DNA of 9,270 nt. It comes from Candidatus Martarchaeota archaeon (GTDB lineage Archaea > Micrarchaeota > Micrarchaeia > Micrarchaeales > Micrarchaeaceae). This document shows positions 7,601 to 9,270 of the stretch, in pieces (the first letter of the stretch is position 1; the number at the start of each line of letters is the position of its first letter). The DNA is taken from positions 1 to 9,270 of the forward strand of contig JAMCZL010000033.1 of NCBI GenBank assembly GCA_023485745.1, written 5' to 3'. The notes beneath the pieces are model-generated. The model ran no database searches. It saw only the letters and a program-made list of their open reading frames with translations, and had not been told where the DNA came from. The translations under genes were made by a program, and so were the position numbers.

Positions 7601-7979
7601 CTCTACTGGGGCAGTTCAGGAATACAATTCAAACGGTTCAAAGATAAACGCAATGATACAGGTATCTGACGTAATGGGCGAGGTCAGCGTCAGCGGCATA
7701 CCCTTCCTCGAATTCCTCAATATCTATACACCGAACGGGTCAAACGACAACATAACCGACGCGCCGACCGAATTCTACGACTCAAACTTTTACAAAGGAT
7801 TCTTCTTCGGCAACCTTACTGGGTTCAAGCAGGTATACCCGTCAAATACAACCTCCGGCACAAACATGATAAACGGCACAATACCGCTAAGGATCCTTGC
7901 ACTGGACAACTTTACGGGATCGCTTCCTGCAATTCCGCCAAAGCCCAGCTATATACACAACAATTACACTGTTCCGTGA
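4614..7979 (+). CDS. aglB: Oligosaccharyltransferase AglB (STT3 family) with N-terminal membrane/coiled-coil extension
   Basis: AglB moves a glycan from a dolichol-type lipid carrier to Asn in N-x-S/T sequons of exported proteins, at the outer face of the membrane. Residue numbers are from the ATG at 4614; a second ATG at 4617 is equally possible and has the better spacing (four bases) from GTGA at 4609-4612. The protein has 1121 residues, long for the family. About 1-95 is three hydrophobic segments, and 100-220 is a charged, Glu/Lys-rich coiled-coil stretch. The standard STT3 region starts at the TM around 222-242. The catalytic motifs are the first acidic loop FEFDPYFD (Asp255), the TIxE-type motif TVEE (568-571) and WWDYG (826-830). 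The usual second DxD motif is not evident: the equivalent loop reads SGEQLLEPW (Glu374, Glu378). About a dozen membrane segments follow, then a soluble C-terminal domain from about 770 with 13 sequons between residues 880 and 1119. It follows uS3 by 17 bases, with no visible promoter between them. Confidence 0.95.
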   Translation: MMVDVLLVSIIAFVSMFVPGVLLALALLKDTKLSMFEIIVIGFIFGLIAPATLTWLESYLIAYAHFFAFSLSLFEINAAILTIIGFLLCMQQGVFKGLKMPSLKLRFEQDSQLEEIKLEKDFKKRVGMLRARLEDFEAAKEIIKKHSEEERILFEKQSKELSNISITPEERQKIEKLHRDEEERLFYDHEQEEMLLLNKLKNESGKAPEQKPAQRSGLQITKMTWVWIILLFLMLLTFATRMMSVGITPKFFEFDPYFDMMATKFLLTYGQQILYSPSAWPVLPSGTIFRIQPLVPYLEAYWYNLANAFGPNYTTLNNSLLSYVGGIYPPITAALLVFVIFMLLYHEYDEKIALIGAALTATMPVLFTTFVSGEQLLEPWGIFSLFFFFAAYLLAVKNMKSTRLAIFAGIAFASTFLGAHYYTVDTGVLVIYILIQGVIDVLRGDMTKYFYKMNIIVIVVISIFLILYHPYHATLTGRIPSVLGIPITISGPLFALIIIAIFDFVPKFLHKQKLVFKRLNTTEYLEWMFFLLIVLLLLVSFTKLGAPLRAYINLSKKFTTPSSPLFMTVEEYIPTGLLYNFGANGFGLIGASLSGVPIMVWLISAIAIILILINIIFRNEKSGVFYLAIALPLMVAGFSEVKYLPHFGVAFIMLFSIMLGEIIYLSYSNFNVFDQLKLRKEKDRAAVFGEAYESHTLVYIGAISLGLFFVSPLLALILLLILIFSKKFNQYNTKLWAMVALIVIIEVGSQLATGSIIYGESSSIISAFSASAVNSASPSTACTTLSNHGNSIGIDLYCNVVPNYWLAAGQWMSENAGPYGPRLLAWWDYGDWINWFGNSNAVIRGDNAVPAEDEAVAANYVLGPKDGYTTSVLANMMNTNQTKYIIFDQGLIQKWQALDFLACVHVNETSEAYAIAQGKSQSPPVPFVLGNSPCEIAHDPQFVLLPLPALIPSANTTQNLEFYCPISNSSVQYIRGFLVTGSSLSNQSVCIKSVPTSTGAVQEYNSNGSKINAMIQVSDVMGEVSVSGIPFLEFLNIYTPNGSNDNITDAPTEFYDSNFYKGFFFGNLTGFKQVYPSNTTSGTNMINGTIPLRILALDNFTGSLPAIPPKPSYIHNNYTVP

Positions 7980-8001
7980 TTATCAGATTCAGAATAAAGT
8001 C

Positions 8002-8009
8002 TTTAAATA
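8002..8009 (+). promoter_or_regulatory. Archaeal TATA box for the tRNA-Ile gene
   Basis: TTTAAATA is a textbook archaeal box A, preceded by a purine-rich AATAAAG that could be the BRE element. Its centre is about 29 bases before the first base of the tRNA. Archaeal initiation usually falls about 25-30 bases downstream of the TATA centre. The transcript would therefore start at or within a few bases of the mature tRNA 5' end. The start site is inferred, not seen. Confidence 0.75.
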
Positions 8010-8034
8010 TTTCATATGCAAATCTTATCTGCAT

Positions 8035-8134
8035 GGGCTTGTAGCTCAGCCTGGTCAGAGCGGCGGTCTTATAATTATGCAAGATCGCATAATAAGAAAG
8101 CCGTAGGTCGAGAGTTCAAATCTCTCCAGGCCCA
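8035..8134 (+). tRNA. tRNA-Ile with UAU anticodon, interrupted by a 25-nt intron
   Basis: The gene folds as a full cloverleaf. The acceptor stem is GGGCTTG (8035-8041) with CAGGCCC (8127-8133), discriminator A8134, and no encoded CCA. The D stem is GCTC/GAGC with G18-G19 at 8053-8054. The anticodon stem is 8063-8067 with 8100-8104 (G-U pairs at both ends), the variable loop is AGGTC, and the T stem is GAGAG/CTCTC around the loop TTCAAAT. Removing bases 8074-8098 leaves a seven-base loop C-U-UAU-A-A, so the anticodon (8070-8072) is UAU, reading the Ile codon AUA. The rest, including A73 and the D-arm sequence, resembles archaeal tRNA-Ile. Mature length is 75 nt before CCA addition. Most archaea instead read AUA with a CAU tRNA whose C34 is changed to agmatidine by TiaS. 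A UAU form is reported in a few lineages such as Nanoarchaeum and Korarchaeum. Confidence 0.93.
8074..8098 (+). other. tRNA intron (canonical 37/38 position) in a perfect bulge-helix-bulge
   Basis: The splicing endonuclease recognition structure is complete. The four-base-pair central helix joins CTTA (8068-8071) to TAAG (8093-8096). A three-base bulge lies on each side: 8072-8074 (TAA) and 8097-8099 (AAA). A six-base-pair outer helix, TTATGC (8075-8080) with GCATAA (8087-8092), is closed by the loop AAGATC. Cutting after the second base of each bulge releases 8074-8098 exactly. This fixes both the intron boundaries and the UAU anticodon. Confidence 0.9.
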
Positions 8135-8142
8135 TGTTGCAC

Positions 8143-8553
8143 TTATCCGTTCGCGATTCCTGTATGTATTAACCAGGAATCCTTCCCGGTTTCAAAATAT
8201 ATCGCCTTTTCTCCAAGCTTCTTTCCAACATCTGCAACAAACAGCTCCAGCACCTTTATTCTGGATGCATCGCCAAGCGCAACGGTGTACTTCACGTTCT
8301 CGTCGTATTCTATAACGGTCCCGTCTATCCAGTATCCGTGTATCTCCCCCCTCTCTGTTGTGTATCCTCCAAATTTGCTGAGTAAGAACTCATGCAGCGC
8401 TCGCCGTACTTCCGAATTCTTTTCCGAATTTATTTTTTTCGCAGGGAGGTAGAAAACCGAGGGAGTGCCCAGTGACGATCTCTTATAGCCTAATAATCTA
8501 AACGTTTCTGGTGCTTCTGCATTGTCTAAACGCGTCTTGTTTTTGCTTGCCAT
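8143..8553 (-). CDS. Conserved-looking hypothetical protein, 136 residues
   Basis: I do not recognise this family with confidence. The soluble product starts with about 15 polar residues. It continues with a short strand around TPSVFYLPAKK (30-40), a helix RRALHEFLLSKFGG (50-63), a strand-turn segment YTTERGEIHGYWIDG, and a strand VKYTVAL. It ends with a helix LELFVADVGKKLGEKAIYF and a final strand SWLI. The alternation suggests a ferredoxin-like alpha/beta fold. The FGG-x-T and late Gly-Glu-Lys-Ala-Ile pattern loosely recalls small bacterial proteins of unknown function (a DUF3574-like shape), but this is only an impression. There are no membrane segments, Cys pairs or catalytic signatures. 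The ATG (8551-8553) is preceded on the minus strand by AAGGTGAG (8557-8564), a strong Shine-Dalgarno site, which supports both the gene and its start. Its TAA stop lies eight bases from the convergent tRNA. It is transcribed divergently from the thioesterase gene. Confidence 0.8.
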   Translation of the reverse strand: MASKNKTRLDNAEAPETFRLLGYKRSSLGTPSVFYLPAKKINSEKNSEVRRALHEFLLSKFGGYTTERGEIHGYWIDGTVIEYDENVKYTVALGDASRIKVLELFVADVGKKLGEKAIYFETGKDSWLIHTGIANG

Positions 8554-8594
8554 CGGCTCACCTTAATACATTCCTATACTTTATGTGCTCTACC

Positions 8595-8604
8595 CATATA
8601 AATA
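8595..8604. promoter_or_regulatory. Near-symmetric TATA element shared by two divergent genes
   Basis: CATATAAATA lies in the 78-base gap between the divergent genes. Read on the plus strand, TATAAATA is centred about 31 bases before the ATG at 8632. Read on the minus strand, TATTTATATG is preceded by AATTAAAG, a good BRE-like run, and would start a transcript about 20 bases before the ATG at 8553, leaving room for its Shine-Dalgarno site. The two promoters may share or compete for TBP. This is inferred from sequence and spacing. Confidence 0.55.
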
Positions 8605-8631
8605 CTTTAATTCAAAAATAAAAAGCGCAAA

Positions 8632-9039
8632 ATGGTAAAAATGAGATTTAAAACAAAAGAAACAGTGCATGTATATGATACCGACTATCAAGGTATTGCC
8701 CATTATGCCGCATACTACAGATTCTTTACCGACTGCATAGAAGCTTTTCAAAAGCAGATTTTGGGTCAAAAAAAACCCGACTTTTCAAAAGGCAGCGTGT
8801 GGTTTGTGGTTGGAGAGTCAGATGCGCACTACAACAGGCCAGTAAGGGCGGGCGACATGCTTGAAGTTATGCTTGACGTCGCCCTTGCATCACCCAGTGT
8901 AATAAAATACGCATTTAAGATAAAAAACCTCACCAGCAATGAAATTTCAACCGAAGGCTACCTGAAAATGGTCGCAATAAACCCCAAAACATGGAAGGCG
9001 ACAAGAGTACCTGCAAATATCGCAAAAAAGATAAGTTAG
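8632..9039 (+). CDS. Hotdog-fold acyl-CoA thioesterase, YbgC/FadM (4HBT) family
   Basis: The 135-residue product has the length and signature of the 4-hydroxybenzoyl-CoA thioesterase group, which hydrolyses acyl-CoA thioesters. The N-terminal strand leads to VYDTDYQGIAHYAAYYRFF. The D-x-D-x-x-G-x-x-H pattern (Asp16, Asp18, Gly21, His24) matches the catalytic Asp loop and start of the long hotdog helix in YbgC-type enzymes. Later parts, SDAHYNRPVRAGDMLEVMLDV, followed by strands ending in TEGYLKMVAIN, are typical for the fold (motif given by key residues Y-x-R-P-V/A-G-D). The substrate cannot be told from sequence. The ATG at 8632 has no Shine-Dalgarno site and lies about 31 bases from a TATA centre, so the mRNA is probably leaderless. 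An internal ATG at 8641 is the alternative. Ile codons are more mixed (five AUA, three AUU, one AUC) than in the ribosomal genes. The next gene follows after 12 bases. Confidence 0.9.
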   Translation: MVKMRFKTKETVHVYDTDYQGIAHYAAYYRFFTDCIEAFQKQILGQKKPDFSKGSVWFVVGESDAHYNRPVRAGDMLEVMLDVALASPSVIKYAFKIKNLTSNEISTEGYLKMVAINPKTWKATRVPANIAKKIS

Positions 9040-9051
9040 GCCGATGAGCGA

Positions 9052-9267
9052 ATGGAAAGCATTGAGTATGAGCTGCTGAACGCAGCGTGCAACTGCTATG
9101 ATGCCTGCCACAAAGACTTCAAGGAAACCATAGAAATGATAAGCAATGCTCGTGGCCTAAACCCCAAATTCACGGAAGCGCTGCTTATTGCCGTAAAGGC
9201 TAGATACTCAAACACCAAGGAGTATCAAAGGCTAAGAAAAAGGTTGCCTGAAGAATTTCCAATTTAA
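9052..9267 (+). CDS. Small helical protein of unknown function, 71 residues
   Basis: No family is recognised. The protein looks all-helical: residues 3-32 and 36-55 are amphipathic, and the C-terminus is basic and then acidic (RLRKRLPEEFPI). The first helix contains three Cys and a His in the pattern C13-x-C15-x3-C19-H20, which might bind a metal but is too compact for a known zinc motif. The ATG is 12 bases past the thioesterase stop. GATGA (9043-9047), four bases before the ATG, is a one-mismatch Shine-Dalgarno with the same spacing used by uS19 and uS3, which supports this as a real gene co-transcribed with the thioesterase. An overlapping ATG at 9044 in another frame ends after eleven codons. 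The TAA stop is complete and lies three bases from the window edge. Reality of the gene is likely; function is unknown. Confidence 0.75.
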   Translation: MESIEYELLNAACNCYDACHKDFKETIEMISNARGLNPKFTEALLIAVKARYSNTKEYQRLRKRLPEEFPI

Positions 9268-9270
9268 ACC

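Noticed and set aside
7980..8001. Possible terminator after aglB
   Set aside because: The bases are AT-rich but there is no clear T-run or stable hairpin before the tRNA TATA box.
8063..8104. Alternative intron boundaries giving an anticodon other than UAU
   Set aside because: Only removal of 8074-8098 gives both a four-base-pair central helix with two three-base bulges and a seven-base anticodon loop; the tRNA body also looks like tRNA-Ile.
7897..8315. Plus-strand open frames running over the tRNA gene
   Set aside because: They translate the end of aglB in the wrong frame, the tRNA itself, and the antisense of the 136-residue gene. The tRNA fold explains the region.
1..9270. CRISPR array, insertion sequence, phage or defence island
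   Set aside because: No regularly spaced repeats, terminal inverted repeats, transposase or phage genes were seen on either strand.

Overview
The window looks like chromosomal DNA from an archaeon. It carries the archaeal/eukaryotic-type ribosomal proteins uL3, uL4, uL23, uL2, uS19, uL22 and uS3 in the standard archaeal order. It also has an AglB/STT3 oligosaccharyltransferase, TTTAAATA-type TATA boxes, GGTGA-type Shine-Dalgarno sites and a tRNA whose intron sits in a perfect bulge-helix-bulge (BHB). The lineage is not proven. The diverged ribosomal proteins, the tight packing and the tRNA-Ile(UAU) instead of the usual archaeal CAU form would suit a DPANN genome such as Micrarchaeota, but this is an inference.

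Region 1 (4-4596) is a dense co-directional ribosomal protein cluster with gaps of 0 to about 13 bases. Several Shine-Dalgarno motifs are embedded in the upstream stop codon or in the last codons of the upstream gene. uL22 probably starts at a TTG and has a long Lys/Pro/Glu-rich tail. In most archaea uL29, aIF1/SUI1, Rpp29 and uS17 follow uS3. Here the cluster breaks after uS3.

Region 2 (4614-7979) is a single large aglB gene 17 bases after uS3, probably co-transcribed with it. Its product attaches lipid-linked glycans to asparagines of exported proteins. It has an extra N-terminal membrane plus coiled-coil module, an unusual second acidic motif, and a C-terminal domain with 13 N-glycosylation sequons.

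Region 3 (7980-8134) holds a TATA box and a tRNA-Ile(UAU) gene with a 25-nt intron after position 37. It matches the codon usage: AUA is the main Ile codon here (28 of 31 Ile codons in uS3).

Region 4 (8143-9270) has an unrecognised minus-strand gene. Divergent from it, across a 78-bp intergenic region with a near-symmetric TATA element, is a two-gene unit: a hotdog-fold thioesterase and a 71-residue helical protein of unknown function. I saw no insertion sequence, CRISPR array or phage gene. The most notable points are the tRNA-Ile(UAU)/AUA pairing, the unusual AglB, and substitutions at normally invariant positions of uL3 and uL2 near the peptidyl transferase centre.
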